A stretch of 23,631 nt of DNA from Bacillota bacterium (GCA_023415635.1 JAEZJV010000080.1:1-23631); one strand, 5' to 3'; shown: positions 1 through 8,367, counted from the first letter of the stretch. Program-made: numbers and translations. Notes: generated by a model from the letters alone, not told the origin.

Positions 1-205
1 ATACCTTGCGATATACCATAATGAAAATCTATTTTTGGAGCTCCTTATGACAAGTATTCCTGTCAAAAGCTCTCCAAATATTTTAGAATTTTCAGGGTTG
101 TTTCACTGTTCAATTATCAAGGTGCAACTTTATGCAATTCCTTATTTTATAAGGCTTTGCAGGTTATTCTGTTCTTGCTTTCGAACCGTTCTTGGCGCGT
201 CAGCA
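1..205 (-). other. Structured untranslated leader, probably of an rRNA operon off the left edge
   Basis: The minus-strand transcript from the promoter at 212-240 has no convincing reading frame. It holds runs typical of clostridial pre-rRNA leaders and spacers: a CTTGATAATTGAACAG-type stretch (about 103-118) and a TGAAAC/CCTGAAAA stretch (about 90-105). A long imperfect hairpin (about 32-80) pairs TTTGGAG with CTCCAAA and TTTGACA with TGTCATAA, resembling a processing stem. The first mature gene would lie left of position 1. The rRNA assignment is inference from promoter strength, non-coding character and these motifs. A tRNA or other stable RNA operon would look similar. Confidence 0.45.
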
Positions 206-240
206 AAAAGAAGTATATCACCCTCAGAAGGGAAAGTCAA
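197..240 (-). promoter_or_regulatory. Strong leftward sigma-A promoter
   Basis: On the minus strand a -35 box TTGACT (235-240) is followed by a 17-bp spacer and a -10 box TATACT (212-217). A TG sits one base before the -10 (extended -10). Both boxes match the consensus at five of six positions, so this is one of the best promoters in the window. Transcription should start near 205 and run leftward out of the window. The spacer contains a small palindrome (CCCT/AGGG). No protein start with a good ribosome binding site follows before the edge. Confidence 0.7.
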
Positions 241-423
241 CATCTTTTTATAACTTTTTTTATTCCATTTTCTTACAGCTGTAGAACACACATAAAAGCA
301 AGGGTTTATCAGGTTGTACAGATATAATTATGTACCATTGTCTTACCATTTATCCCTTAAGTTAGAATAATTTATCAAAGGCCATGAAGAAGGTATCCAA
401 AGAAGGAAATGATCCTTGGAAGC

Positions 424-463
424 AAAACAGCTGCTCGCCGAGGGGGACTCTCTCGGAAGCAGC
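424..463 (-). terminator. Weak intrinsic terminator after the KDPG aldolase gene
   Basis: On the minus strand GCTGCT (458-463) pairs with AGCAGC (430-435), and CCGAG (452-456 as read on plus) pairs with CTCGG (438-442), with a short C-rich loop. A TGTTTT stretch follows. It lies about 65 bases beyond the aldolase stop codon. The U-run is short, so termination may be partial. Confidence 0.5.
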
Positions 464-526
464 CATGTATGGATTAATTCATGAAGCAGAACCTTATAGT
501 TTAACACCGGTTAATTATATGGAAAT

Positions 527-1486
527 TTATTTCTGGAGCAAATGAACGGCAAATCCGCCGAATTCCTGCTGCAGATATACAGCTACCAGCTTATCGTTCT
601 TATACTTCTTACTTGCTTCATTCATCATATACCCCTGACCCTCCAGATGATAGATGGCACGGTCGATATAATTGGTCTGTATTGCGATATGTCCCAGCTT
701 GCCCAGATAAGGCTCCTTCATTATCTCAATACCTGTACCCGCAAATATTGAACTGTTGCTCTCACTCTTGACAAAACCAAAGGCCTTAGTAAAAAGCTCA
801 GCAACCACATTAGCTTCTACTTCATTCGTCGTATTGATACCGACATGGCGAATCTCAAAACCCAGCATTAAGGATACGGCTTCTCTGGTTAACGCAGTAA
901 TTTTATCGAATTCTTTTGCTTTCACCAGCTCATCGCTTACCATCCAGCTTCCACCACAAGCAATAATCTTAGGAAAATCCAGGTAGGAAAGTATATTCTT
1001 CGCATTGATTCCTCCGGTAGGCATAAACTTCATATTTACATAGGGAGCCGACATTGCCTTTATCATGGCAAGACCGCCTGCTGCCTCTGCCGGAAAGAAT
1101 TTCACTACCTCAAGACCCAGTTCGATTGCAGCTTCTATATCAGTGGGAGTGGAACAGCCGGGAGTGATCGGAATTCCCTTTTCTGAACAATAACGTACTA
1201 CTTTAGGATTCAAACCAGGGCTTACAATAAAGGTTGCCCCTGCTGCAACAGCCTTGTCAACCTGATTAGTCGTTAATACAGTTCCTGCCCCGATTAACAT
1301 CTCGGGATAAGCCTGTCTCATTAATCTTATGGATTCTTCTGCGGCAGCTGTACGAAAGGTAACTTCTGCACAGGGAAGCCCTCCCTCTACCAATGCTTTT
1401 GCTAAAGGAACCGCATCTCTGGCGTCATCCAGCTTAATTACCGGTACGATACCCACCTTTTGTATCTTCGATAGCATTTCGTTCAT
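527..1486 (-). CDS. KDPG/KHG aldolase with fused C-terminal VOC domain
   Basis: Residues 1 to about 207 form a class I KDPG/KHG aldolase, which cleaves 2-keto-3-deoxy-6-phosphogluconate to pyruvate and glyceraldehyde 3-phosphate (Entner-Doudoroff and uronate catabolism). Visible family features are the catalytic Glu region EVTFRT (E41, R45), GAGTVLT (66-72), and the Schiff-base lysine in VVKFFPAE (K129). Residues about 210-319 are an extra domain of about 110 aa that looks like a glyoxalase/VOC module. It has ligand-type residues H214, E254 and H266, and H315 where VOC enzymes usually have Glu. Ordinary aldolases stop near 210 aa. The ATG start has GGAGG six bases upstream. The gene is last in a leftward operon after the cvpA-like gene (45-bp gap). 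The VOC substrate is unknown. Confidence 0.9.
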   Translation of the reverse strand: MNEMLSKIQKVGIVPVIKLDDARDAVPLAKALVEGGLPCAEVTFRTAAAEESIRLMRQAYPEMLIGAGTVLTTNQVDKAVAAGATFIVSPGLNPKVVRYCSEKGIPITPGCSTPTDIEAAIELGLEVVKFFPAEAAGGLAMIKAMSAPYVNMKFMPTGGINAKNILSYLDFPKIIACGGSWMVSDELVKAKEFDKITALTREAVSLMLGFEIRHVGINTTNEVEANVVAELFTKAFGFVKSESNSSIFAGTGIEIMKEPYLGKLGHIAIQTNYIDRAIYHLEGQGYMMNEASKKYKNDKLVAVYLQQEFGGFAVHLLQK

Positions 1487-1531
1487 TCTATTCCTCCATT
1501 CATGTTCCTTAGCTGCACCTATGTGTGTTTA

Positions 1532-2227
1532 TTAGAATATAAACTTCGTGGCTCCGGTAATAAATCGCAGCAGTATGTTATTATTATATAATAGGCTCAG
1601 TATTTCGCTTTCGCCGATCATCTCCAGGAGCTTCTGTCCAAAAGTAATACTTCCGAACACCGTCAGCAGAATAAAGAACAGCCATACCTCAAATAGTCCC
1701 TGCACACATCCAACCAGTAATCCTGCCGTCTTGTTCACCGAATGGATCAGGGGCAGCTTGCTGATGATATTCAATGCCATACAGACCACCCATAAAAGGG
1801 CGCTTATGATTATAAAGGTCAGAATAAAGGACAGCGCATTGATGATAATTTCTGCCAGGTACCTGCTAATATAGTTCTGAAAGCTGTCTGCCGCAAGTTC
1901 CCTTTGTTTCTCCAGGGTATTATTCTCCTTAAGACTCTGCTTTATAGACTTTGGAAGCTTCAATTCCTCAATCAGATCGTTCTCTTCCTTCTCAGCTACC
2001 TTCTCCGTAGAAAAAGGAAGCATTTTTTCTATCCTATAGGTAATCCCATCATAGAATTTTTCATTACTTTTAAGAAAATCCTTCATGAGCGGACTGATCC
2101 ATATCGTCAGAATCACTGCCAAAACCATAGAAACCAGCGAGAATACTGTACGTATGAAGCCAACCTTCATGCCCCGGATAGCATTTCCTAATATTACAAT
2201 TCCTACGATAATCACTAACCAATTCAT
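1532..2227 (-). CDS. CvpA-family membrane protein
   Basis: This 231-aa integral membrane protein has an N-terminal pair of hydrophobic helices (about residues 2-45) carrying the glycine-rich pattern GNAIRGMKVGFIRTVFSL typical of the CvpA/colicin V production family. A polar, charged stretch follows (about 55-125), then two more hydrophobic segments (about 128-152 and 165-195). CvpA proteins are named for a role in colicin V export in E. coli; their biochemical function in Firmicutes is unsettled. The longer charged loop is common in clostridial members. The ATG start is preceded by AGGA. It sits between the DUF5711-like gene (about 100 bp upstream) and the aldolase, all in the same direction. 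Confidence 0.8.
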   Translation of the reverse strand: MNWLVIIVGIVILGNAIRGMKVGFIRTVFSLVSMVLAVILTIWISPLMKDFLKSNEKFYDGITYRIEKMLPFSTEKVAEKEENDLIEELKLPKSIKQSLKENNTLEKQRELAADSFQNYISRYLAEIIINALSFILTFIIISALLWVVCMALNIISKLPLIHSVNKTAGLLVGCVQGLFEVWLFFILLTVFGSITFGQKLLEMIGESEILSLLYNNNILLRFITGATKFIF

Positions 2228-2328
2228 ATTATTTTCCTGTTCTGCCGAGCATGATGATAAAGGCTTTCGGCGTAAATTATTATTCTCAAGGCCAGAACTT
2301 ATGCATCTCCTGCCTCCTGCTACTTGAT

Positions 2329-3501
2329 CTATTCGGTAAGCACAATCTGAGAAATCCTTTTGTCGCTGACAAGAATATATCTGTCCAGATGGTTGATCGG
2401 AATCAAGGCAGAGATCCCTGTATCAAAGGTATAGTTGAATTTCACCTTACCATTCGGCTTCATGATAATACAGGACAGGCTGTCGTTCATTATGATTTCC
2501 TCATCAGTCATCTCTATATGGCTGTAATTAAAATCAATCCTTTTCTCCAAGGTCTTATTCCCCAGAAGATCATATAAAACCAGCTTACGGGTACCACCGT
2601 CCCCTCCGTCCAACATAACACCGATATGTTCCTTATTATAGAGAACGCTTGCAATCTTCTCCTCAAAAATCTGTTCAAATACCACTTTGGGTTGCTCCTT
2701 ATATTCGAAAATCATGAGACCGTTATCCTTAAATACACAAACGGTATCGTTGTTATTAAAAGCAACCCTCGAAATTACTATTCCTTCAAAGGTATATGCC
2801 CCCATAATTCCTTCTGTCCAGTTTTGACCTACTTCACCGAAATTGTAGAAGGTAATAATTCCGACCAGCTTACCGCTTTTGATGGACAGATAATCCGTAA
2901 TCAACTTCTTCCCATCCTTAGAAAGGGCAATATCAATCGGATATCCATCCTCCAATATACTGGTTGCCTGATCAACCAATACTGTGCCATCTTTATCATA
3001 TAAGGTTATATAATTCGTATCCTCTGTTTCCATCAAAACCGCAACCACTCCCTGGGAAGCAATTTTAGCTTTGACGATATTATGTACTGTGGGGATACTC
3101 CCTACCCTGCCCATGTCATCGTAAATCTCAATAGTTTTACCACCTTGATCGGCAATCACCGCATATTTACCGCAGGTATCCGCAATTGGTTTGTCCATCT
3201 CATAGGAACCGTTCCACATCCGCTTACCGTCTTTATCAATGGCCTCCGCACCGTCCTTACTGTACCTGATGACCGCATTTTGATAATTAATATAATTAGT
3301 GGCGCCGTCCGAAATGATATCCGAAGAATTGACTACTTCGCAGCCCTTATAGCTTTTGTTTAGCAGACTGTTCAGATAGACAGAGCCGCCTATTGCCAGA
3401 CCGGCCAGCAGCACTAATATCACGACGATCCGTATTCTCCTGACCCTCTTCTTCCGGCTTTTATAATTTCTGACTGCCTGTCCGTTGATCTCCTTAGCCA
3501 T
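2329..3501 (-). CDS. DUF5711-type membrane-anchored beta-propeller-like protein
   Basis: A 390-aa protein with a very basic cytoplasmic N-terminus (residues 1-24, KSRKKRVRRIR), one transmembrane helix (about 25-45), and a long extracytoplasmic region with no catalytic motif that I can see. The extracytoplasmic part shows repeated beta-strand blocks of the type 'YDKDGT', 'YDDMGR' and 'YDLLGNK', at intervals suggesting a propeller of WD40/PQQ style. I match it from memory to the DUF5711 family of clostridial proteins, whose function is unknown. The ATG start has GGGAGAGG just upstream. It is first in the operon with the cvpA-like and aldolase genes and has a recognisable promoter (3564-3592). 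Confidence 0.75.
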   Translation of the reverse strand: MAKEINGQAVRNYKSRKKRVRRIRIVVILVLLAGLAIGGSVYLNSLLNKSYKGCEVVNSSDIISDGATNYINYQNAVIRYSKDGAEAIDKDGKRMWNGSYEMDKPIADTCGKYAVIADQGGKTIEIYDDMGRVGSIPTVHNIVKAKIASQGVVAVLMETEDTNYITLYDKDGTVLVDQATSILEDGYPIDIALSKDGKKLITDYLSIKSGKLVGIITFYNFGEVGQNWTEGIMGAYTFEGIVISRVAFNNNDTVCVFKDNGLMIFEYKEQPKVVFEQIFEEKIASVLYNKEHIGVMLDGGDGGTRKLVLYDLLGNKTLEKRIDFNYSHIEMTDEEIIMNDSLSCIIMKPNGKVKFNYTFDTGISALIPINHLDRYILVSDKRISQIVLTE

Positions 3502-3563
3502 AGCCCTCTCCCATGAATTTAACTTTATAGAGATTTTACCTCATTTGCTAATCATTTGCACCT

Positions 3564-3592
3564 ATTATTTTGCTTAAAATATTGAAAATCAA
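3564..3592 (-). promoter_or_regulatory. Predicted promoter of the DUF5711-cvpA-aldolase operon
   Basis: Minus strand: TTGATT (3587-3592), 17-bp spacer, AATAAT (3564-3569). It lies about 60 bases upstream of the DUF5711-like ATG and downstream of the terminator of the preceding LysM gene, so position and spacing fit. Other AT-rich boxes occur nearby. Confidence 0.45.
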
Positions 3593-3699
3593 CTCTACAA
3601 ACCAAGAACAAGGCCCTAACATCGCCTTAATTACCCTGCACAAATTCATGAGACCACGAATAGAAAATATCCGAGCATGTGAAACCGGATGTTTTAATC

Positions 3700-3790
3700 A
3701 ATAAAAAATTGCACTATTTGAACTATCTCGAAAGGTCATTTGCTATGGATAATCCATGCCCCTGCTTTTCTCAATCGTCAAATAGTGCAG
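3700..3790 (-). terminator. Intrinsic terminator of the LysM gene with a structured loop
   Basis: A perfect 12-bp inverted repeat (TGCACTATTTGA at 3710-3721 and its complement at 3778-3789) lies just past the LysM gene stop. On the minus strand it is followed by an ATTTTTTATT run. The 56-base loop holds a second perfect hairpin, ATGGAT/ATCCAT (3745-3757), flanked by GAAAGG and CCTGCTTTTC halves. The arrangement is more elaborate than a plain terminator. Confidence 0.65.
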
Positions 3791-3800
3791 TTTGAAATAG

Positions 3801-5126
3801 TTATGGAACAATCAGCTTCTGACCGGAATATATCAGGTCCTGGTTATCCAAATTATTCAGCTCCATGATTTTCTTTACCTTCGTATAGGTTTGATAAAGC
3901 TTATAGCTGATATCCGCCAGGGTATCACCCTCCTGTACAACATAATAATTCACATTTGCCTTTACTACTCTTTCTTTCCCCGGCTTCTCGCTTGTATCCT
4001 TATCCTCTTTCTGATGATTACTGTCATCCGTCTTATCTTCCTGCTGCTCTTTATCTTCTTTATTTGCATCCTCATCGCCTACCAGCTCTTCATCCGGGAC
4101 AGTATTCTCTTCATTATTCTCTTCGGCAGGCAGACGCTCCACATCTCCCGGTGCATCCTCCACCTCCAGGCTTTCTTTCTTTGGCTTTATATCAGCATTT
4201 TCTGCATCAGCAGCATCGGAGGCTTGACCGCCGACCAAGGTTGTCGCATCCTCTACCGGAGTTGTATTCCTTCCCTCCGAGAAAATAGAATGAACCTCCT
4301 CCATATTCTGCGATAGATAGTTCAACGTATCCTGCATACTCTTCATCTGATCATAATTATTTAGAATAGCCGCTCCTACGACCAGGACAATGATAGCAAG
4401 CAGTGTACCGGCAGCATACATAAGACGGTTGATGCTTTTGTTCTCCTCCTGGGGGATCTTTTTGTTCTGGAGAACTACTCTCATATCCCTGGATACCCGG
4501 TCATCATAATCAGCCTCACCGCTTGGCGGTGCGGCTTTATGCTCGATCATATAATTCTGCATCTCGTCGTTCTTTTCATAATATATGTAGAACCCTTCCT
4601 GTCTGGTTAGGCGGTTATTCTCATAGCTGAAGAAAGCCTCTTCCTTTTCCACATTATCATAGGTTAAGAGTGTCTTATCCTGTCCGGCAAAGTTATTGAC
4701 ATGAGTTTTTGTTATCTTTTCTTTGTCCTCCAGAAGATAGCCCGGTCCTCCGATAAACCACCCTACAATTTCTGTTTCTACAAAATACTTTTTAATCTCC
4801 TCATATATAGTATTCCAATGATCATTGGAAAAGGTAAGCTCTGTAGTCGGATCGATGTCTCTCACTTCTACCGCACCGGAAATGAAAATATTCCTGCAAT
4901 TATCAAGGCGAATGCACTGGCCTACCAGAACAGCAATCCTGCATTTTGAAAAATCTCCTCCTGCCAGCTGTTTGATGAAAGTCATGACGTAATCTTCCAC
5001 ATAGATCTTTTTATTCGTATTGCTTTTGCCAATCTGACGCACATTCTTTGGCATCTTGAATACGGGCTGTACTCTGCCGGATATACCGCCCTCACCGTTT
5101 TCGTTACTATATATCGTCTCTATCAC
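3801..5126 (-). CDS. Membrane protein: pseudo-MPN (JAMM-like) domain, TM helix, acidic linker, LysM
   Basis: Domain order with a GTG start at 5126 (441 aa): residues about 42-185 resemble an MPN/JAB1 domain, including IVGWFIGGPG (120-129) where active JAMM proteases have GW-H-x-H-P-G, then a helical stretch and the strand LLTYD. Both zinc histidines are replaced, so this copy should be inactive. One TM helix (236-256) follows, then a long Asp/Glu-rich disordered linker (about 290-385), and a LysM domain (about 394-441, YYVVQEGDTLADIS) predicted to bind peptidoglycan outside the cell. The N-terminus would be cytoplasmic. The GTG start is chosen because GGGAG lies eight bases upstream; TTG at 5156 lacks a good site. 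The MPN assignment is my inference; TM and LysM are clear. Confidence 0.8.
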   Translation of the reverse strand: MIETIYSNENGEGGISGRVQPVFKMPKNVRQIGKSNTNKKIYVEDYVMTFIKQLAGGDFSKCRIAVLVGQCIRLDNCRNIFISGAVEVRDIDPTTELTFSNDHWNTIYEEIKKYFVETEIVGWFIGGPGYLLEDKEKITKTHVNNFAGQDKTLLTYDNVEKEEAFFSYENNRLTRQEGFYIYYEKNDEMQNYMIEHKAAPPSGEADYDDRVSRDMRVVLQNKKIPQEENKSINRLMYAAGTLLAIIVLVVGAAILNNYDQMKSMQDTLNYLSQNMEEVHSIFSEGRNTTPVEDATTLVGGQASDAADAENADIKPKKESLEVEDAPGDVERLPAEENNEENTVPDEELVGDEDANKEDKEQQEDKTDDSNHQKEDKDTSEKPGKERVVKANVNYYVVQEGDTLADISYKLYQTYTKVKKIMELNNLDNQDLIYSGQKLIVP

Positions 5127-5456
5127 TGGTTTCACTCCCATCCGCATATGCCACAAATATTGGATATCATAGCATAAATCGGACAGGCTTTTTGTCAGAT
5201 TGGGCTTTCTCAGACATAGAACTTGTCCTTAGATTTCAACAAAAAAGGCTTCCCTCTCGAGTATTTATGAAGATTTTCTCCAACACTCGCAGTAATTGTT
5301 CTCGAAAAGACTGGTTTTTTGAAGGATTTAAGTCAGATTATTTTGTTCGATGCGTCTAGTTTTTAGTATTTCTGGTAATACTTTATCTAAGAATTTTCAT
5401 AGAATTGCGTATGAGCAGACTTTAACAGACTCTATATAATGAAAGGCATGTGTGCA
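5127..5456. other. Intergenic region between divergent LysM and yyaC genes
   Basis: No convincing gene. It should contain both divergent promoters. On the minus strand CTGACA followed 16 bases later by TATGCT, about 40-60 bases before the LysM start, is a weak candidate. On the plus strand TATAAT (5435-5440) lies just before yyaC but lacks a good -35 box, so yyaC may use a sporulation sigma factor. A small perfect hairpin AGTATT/AATACT occurs at 5365-5382. Confidence 0.4.
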
Positions 5457-6038
5457 ATGAATCTTTTCGTAAAAGCCAAAAACAGGATTACTTATTATGA
5501 TTCCGCTGAAAAAACCACAGCTTACGAGCTGGGTAATACTTTATCCGAGTTAATCAAGGATCAGGTGCTTCTTAACAAAACCATCATTTTCCTTTGTATT
5601 GGCTCAGACAGGGCTACCGGCGACTGTCTTGGCCCGATTATCGGATATAAGCTGTCCAAATATAAAAATTATAGTAACTATTATGTATACGGAACATTGG
5701 AAGAACCCGTACACGCCAAGAATCTGAGGGATACCATCAATACAATCTATGATACGCATGATAATGCTTTCATCATCGCTATTGATGCTTCTCTGGGCCG
5801 CTCTGATCATATCGGCTTTATCACCATTGGAGAGGGCCCCCTAAAACCCGGTGCCGGTGTAGACAAGAATCTGCCCGAGGTCGGCGATATCTTTATCACA
5901 GGTATCGTAAACTTCTCGGGCATGCTTGATAATATGTTATTACAGACCACCAGGCTGAATGTCGTCATGTCTATGGCGGATCAGATCTGTCTGGGGATCA
6001 ATTACTGCATCTGTAAGCTAAAGCAATTTTCAGCCTGA
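5457..6038 (+). CDS. yyaC: YyaC-family spore protein (germination-protease-like fold)
   Basis: This matches the YyaC family, sporulation proteins related to the Gpr germination protease and HybD-type folds. The diagnostic motif GSDRATGDCLGPIIG sits near the N-terminus, followed by GTLEEPVHA, IDASLGR, GPLKPGAGVDKNLPEVGD and the C-terminal MADQICLG helix. Their precise reaction in spores is not established. I use ATG 5457 (193 aa) because GAAAGG lies about 10 bases upstream; in-frame ATGs at 5439 and 5448 have no usable site. It is one of only two plus-strand protein genes here, is monocistronic, and ends eight bases from the convergent coiled-coil gene. Confidence 0.85.
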   Translation: MNLFVKAKNRITYYDSAEKTTAYELGNTLSELIKDQVLLNKTIIFLCIGSDRATGDCLGPIIGYKLSKYKNYSNYYVYGTLEEPVHAKNLRDTINTIYDTHDNAFIIAIDASLGRSDHIGFITIGEGPLKPGAGVDKNLPEVGDIFITGIVNFSGMLDNMLLQTTRLNVVMSMADQICLGINYCICKLKQFSA

Positions 6039-6046
6039 CTTAAGTT

Positions 6047-7168
6047 CTATTCCGGAGCTTCGGCTGTATTCTCCGTACTTTTATGGTAAAAGGCAATTGC
6101 CTCTGAGATATTGGCTGCCTTCCCTTCCTGAAGAATATTGATCAGAGCATCCAGCCTTTTTAAGGTCATCATATCCTTACCAAGAAAGGGTTCGTAATCG
6201 CTTGCCAACTTCAGCGTCAATACCTTAATTCTTTCCTCTGCCTTTTTAACGGCGTTAGCTGCTTTGACGAGCTCTGCTTTCAAACCTTCAAGCTTGTCCT
6301 GATAGCTGCCTTCAATCTCAGCAGCAATAATCAGGCTGGTGGATTGATCAAAGGTGCGTAATGCCTCTTTCTTTTGCGATACAATTTCTGCCTCCTCCTG
6401 CTCCAGCTTGGCAAGCTCCGTATCGAATTCCTGTAATCCGTAAGTACTTTCATCCCTGTCCTTACGGATATTTCTCTTTATGACAGAGATTTTCTTCTTG
6501 TTCGTTCTGATATGAACCCGTATTCCCTTCACCTTAAGAATTTCTTCCGTATATCTGACCTTTGTACGATTTCCTATCAATACATATAGTCCTCCAAAGA
6601 AAAGTACGGAAAGAACATAGGTCAGGATAAGGTAGACAATCTTTTCTTCCGGAAGGAGAAAAAAGTATATCCCACAAGGGACAAGAAACAGTGCAAGGAC
6701 AAGCGCCCCCAGAATGATCAGATAATCCGATAGAAAGGAGGGTGCATATAGTCCATAATAAAGCTTACTGTTACAGAAGCGCGGTACACGCTTCTGCTTA
6801 AAGATAGCTTTAGACTCCAACTTAAGCTGACTATTCTCTGATCGGATGGTAGCAGTCTCTGCTTCGATACGCTGGGATACCTTTCTATTTTTGCTCCTTT
6901 CCCTCTTCTCCCTGATGCGCTTACTACGGGAATGAAGCTTATCCAGCTGCTTATCGAAGGCATCCTCTATCTCCTGCCGGCGTTTTTTGGTAGTCCTCTC
7001 TATTTCCTCTTCAGCCTCCTTCTGTGTACTGCTGATTTTGTTCTCCAGGGCCTCCTCCTCAAGAACCAGAGTATCGTTATTCGACTGATATCCATTTAGC
7101 TCCAGAAGACATTCCTTAACCTCATTTAGTGCCTCGACTCCACCTGCCAGTAGATTCCTTTCTTCCAT
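6047..7168 (-). CDS. Coiled-coil protein with two central TM helices, function unknown
   Basis: I do not recognise a family. The 373-aa product has a long charged N-terminal helix (about residues 34-125, very rich in Glu, Lys and Arg, heptad-like), two adjacent hydrophobic helices (about 148-172 and 177-198) with a short PEEK loop, and a second long coiled coil (about 205-330). Both soluble arms would be on the same side of the membrane, a hairpin topology seen in some scaffold or membrane-shaping proteins. There is no signal peptide and no catalytic motif. The ATG start follows an AGGAGAAGGGAG stretch. It is convergent with yyaC with only eight bases between stop codons and no terminator between them. 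Confidence 0.7.
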   Translation of the reverse strand: MEERNLLAGGVEALNEVKECLLELNGYQSNNDTLVLEEEALENKISSTQKEAEEEIERTTKKRRQEIEDAFDKQLDKLHSRSKRIREKRERSKNRKVSQRIEAETATIRSENSQLKLESKAIFKQKRVPRFCNSKLYYGLYAPSFLSDYLIILGALVLALFLVPCGIYFFLLPEEKIVYLILTYVLSVLFFGGLYVLIGNRTKVRYTEEILKVKGIRVHIRTNKKKISVIKRNIRKDRDESTYGLQEFDTELAKLEQEEAEIVSQKKEALRTFDQSTSLIIAAEIEGSYQDKLEGLKAELVKAANAVKKAEERIKVLTLKLASDYEPFLGKDMMTLKRLDALINILQEGKAANISEAIAFYHKSTENTAEAPE

Positions 7169-7298
7169 AAGCTCCCTTCTCCTCTCTCACCTCTATAAAT
7201 TTATGGATATTCTCTATTTATTGTTTGATCTATTTTTTTCATTTTACTCCCTTTTCCGAAGCCGGTCAAGAAATAGCACCAGAGAGTTTACTAATCAC

Positions 7299-7328
7299 AA
7301 AAAAGGAAGATGCCAAAAGCATCTTCCT
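7299..7328 (-). terminator. Intrinsic terminator of the secDF operon
   Basis: A perfect 10-bp stem AGGAAGATGC/GCATCTTCCT (7304-7313 and 7319-7328) with a five-base loop is followed on the minus strand by a run of T. It lies 13 bases past the secF stop codon. This is a textbook rho-independent terminator. Confidence 0.9.
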
Positions 7329-7341
7329 CCTGTATATCATA

Positions 7342-8367
7342 TTATTTGTAGCTATAGCTCGGGGCAGGCTTCTTCTCTTCGAAAAGAAGAGTATCGCCCT
7401 TTTTCTTCTTCCACATAACCCATAACGGCCCGGCAATGCAGATAGTGGAATAGCAACCACTGATGGAACCTATTGCCATAGGAAGCGCAAAGCTCTGGAT
7501 AGAATTGATGTTATGAGCCACAGCCAGGATATATACAAGGCTTACACTGATCATAACACATACATTCGTAATAATGGATCGCATCATTGACTGTGATATG
7601 GACAGGTCAGCAATCACCTCTATCGGGTATCCGACATAGGTCTTCGCATTTTCTCTGATACGGTCGTAAATTACGATGGTATCGTTGATAGAGTAACCGA
7701 TGATACTGAGTGCCACAGCTACAAAGGCTTCTCCAATCGGTATCTTAAAGATTACACAAGTAAAGAATACCACCAAGCAGTCATGCAGCAGTGCAACCAA
7801 TGCCATTACACCTGCTGAAAGACCTCCCATGATCTTGAAACGAATCCATACATATAATAACACCAATACGCTGGCCAATACGATGGAGAGAATCCCCTGT
7901 CTTAAAAACTTCTGTCCGAAGAAGGGCTCAACGATGGTTGCTTCTGACTGTTGCAGCTGAGAATCCGGAAAAGCTTCCTTCAATTTGGTGTCCAGTATAT
8001 CCTGATCAGAAGCATTGACGCCATAGTTTCCGGCAAGCGTGACCACCAGCTTATCCTCACCGGTTGCAATATCCTCGGTCAACTGCGTTGAAACTGGTCT
8101 GCTCAATATATTCGTCGCGATATCTGCTGCTTTCTCTGCATCCATCTCACCAACATAGGTGTACTTCAGCATTGCACCACCCTTGAACTGGATATCCAGC
8201 TGAACACCGTTGATAAATGCCATAATAATACCAAATATCATGATGGAGATAGAGATTGCAAAATAAATCTTACGCTTTGCATAAAAGCCTATAATATGAT
8301 TCTCTTTATACATTTCGGGAGTAACCTTAACTTCTTTTACATAGTTTTTATTCTTTACATCTTTCAT
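7342..8367 (-). CDS. secF: Protein translocase subunit SecF
   Basis: SecF works with SecD in the membrane to drive late steps of Sec-dependent export using the proton gradient. The 341-aa protein shows an N-terminal TM helix (about 31-52), the first conserved block D-IQFKGGAMLKYTY, a periplasm-type domain, and the characteristic C-terminal helix bundle with the block ALSIIGYSINDTIVIYDRIREN and the following MMRSIITN segment. Its ATG overlaps the secD stop in an ATGA arrangement, with GGAGG eight bases upstream, which indicates translational coupling. The C-terminus ends in a short Lys-rich tail. A strong terminator follows directly. Confidence 0.95.
   Translation of the reverse strand: MKDVKNKNYVKEVKVTPEMYKENHIIGFYAKRKIYFAISISIMIFGIIMAFINGVQLDIQFKGGAMLKYTYVGEMDAEKAADIATNILSRPVSTQLTEDIATGEDKLVVTLAGNYGVNASDQDILDTKLKEAFPDSQLQQSEATIVEPFFGQKFLRQGILSIVLASVLVLLYVWIRFKIMGGLSAGVMALVALLHDCLVVFFTCVIFKIPIGEAFVAVALSIIGYSINDTIVIYDRIRENAKTYVGYPIEVIADLSISQSMMRSIITNVCVMISVSLVYILAVAHNINSIQSFALPMAIGSISGCYSTICIAGPLWVMWKKKKGDTLLFEEKKPAPSYSYK

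Noticed and set aside
35..253. 72-aa plus-strand frame at the left edge
   Set aside because: It runs through the leftward promoter and leader, has no ribosome binding site, and its composition (Cys/Phe/Ile-rich) is not protein-like.
384..545. Plus-strand 53-codon frame opposite the end of the KDPG aldolase gene
   Set aside because: No proper ribosome binding site, overlaps the aldolase 3' end, and most of it is the antisense of the aldolase terminator hairpin.
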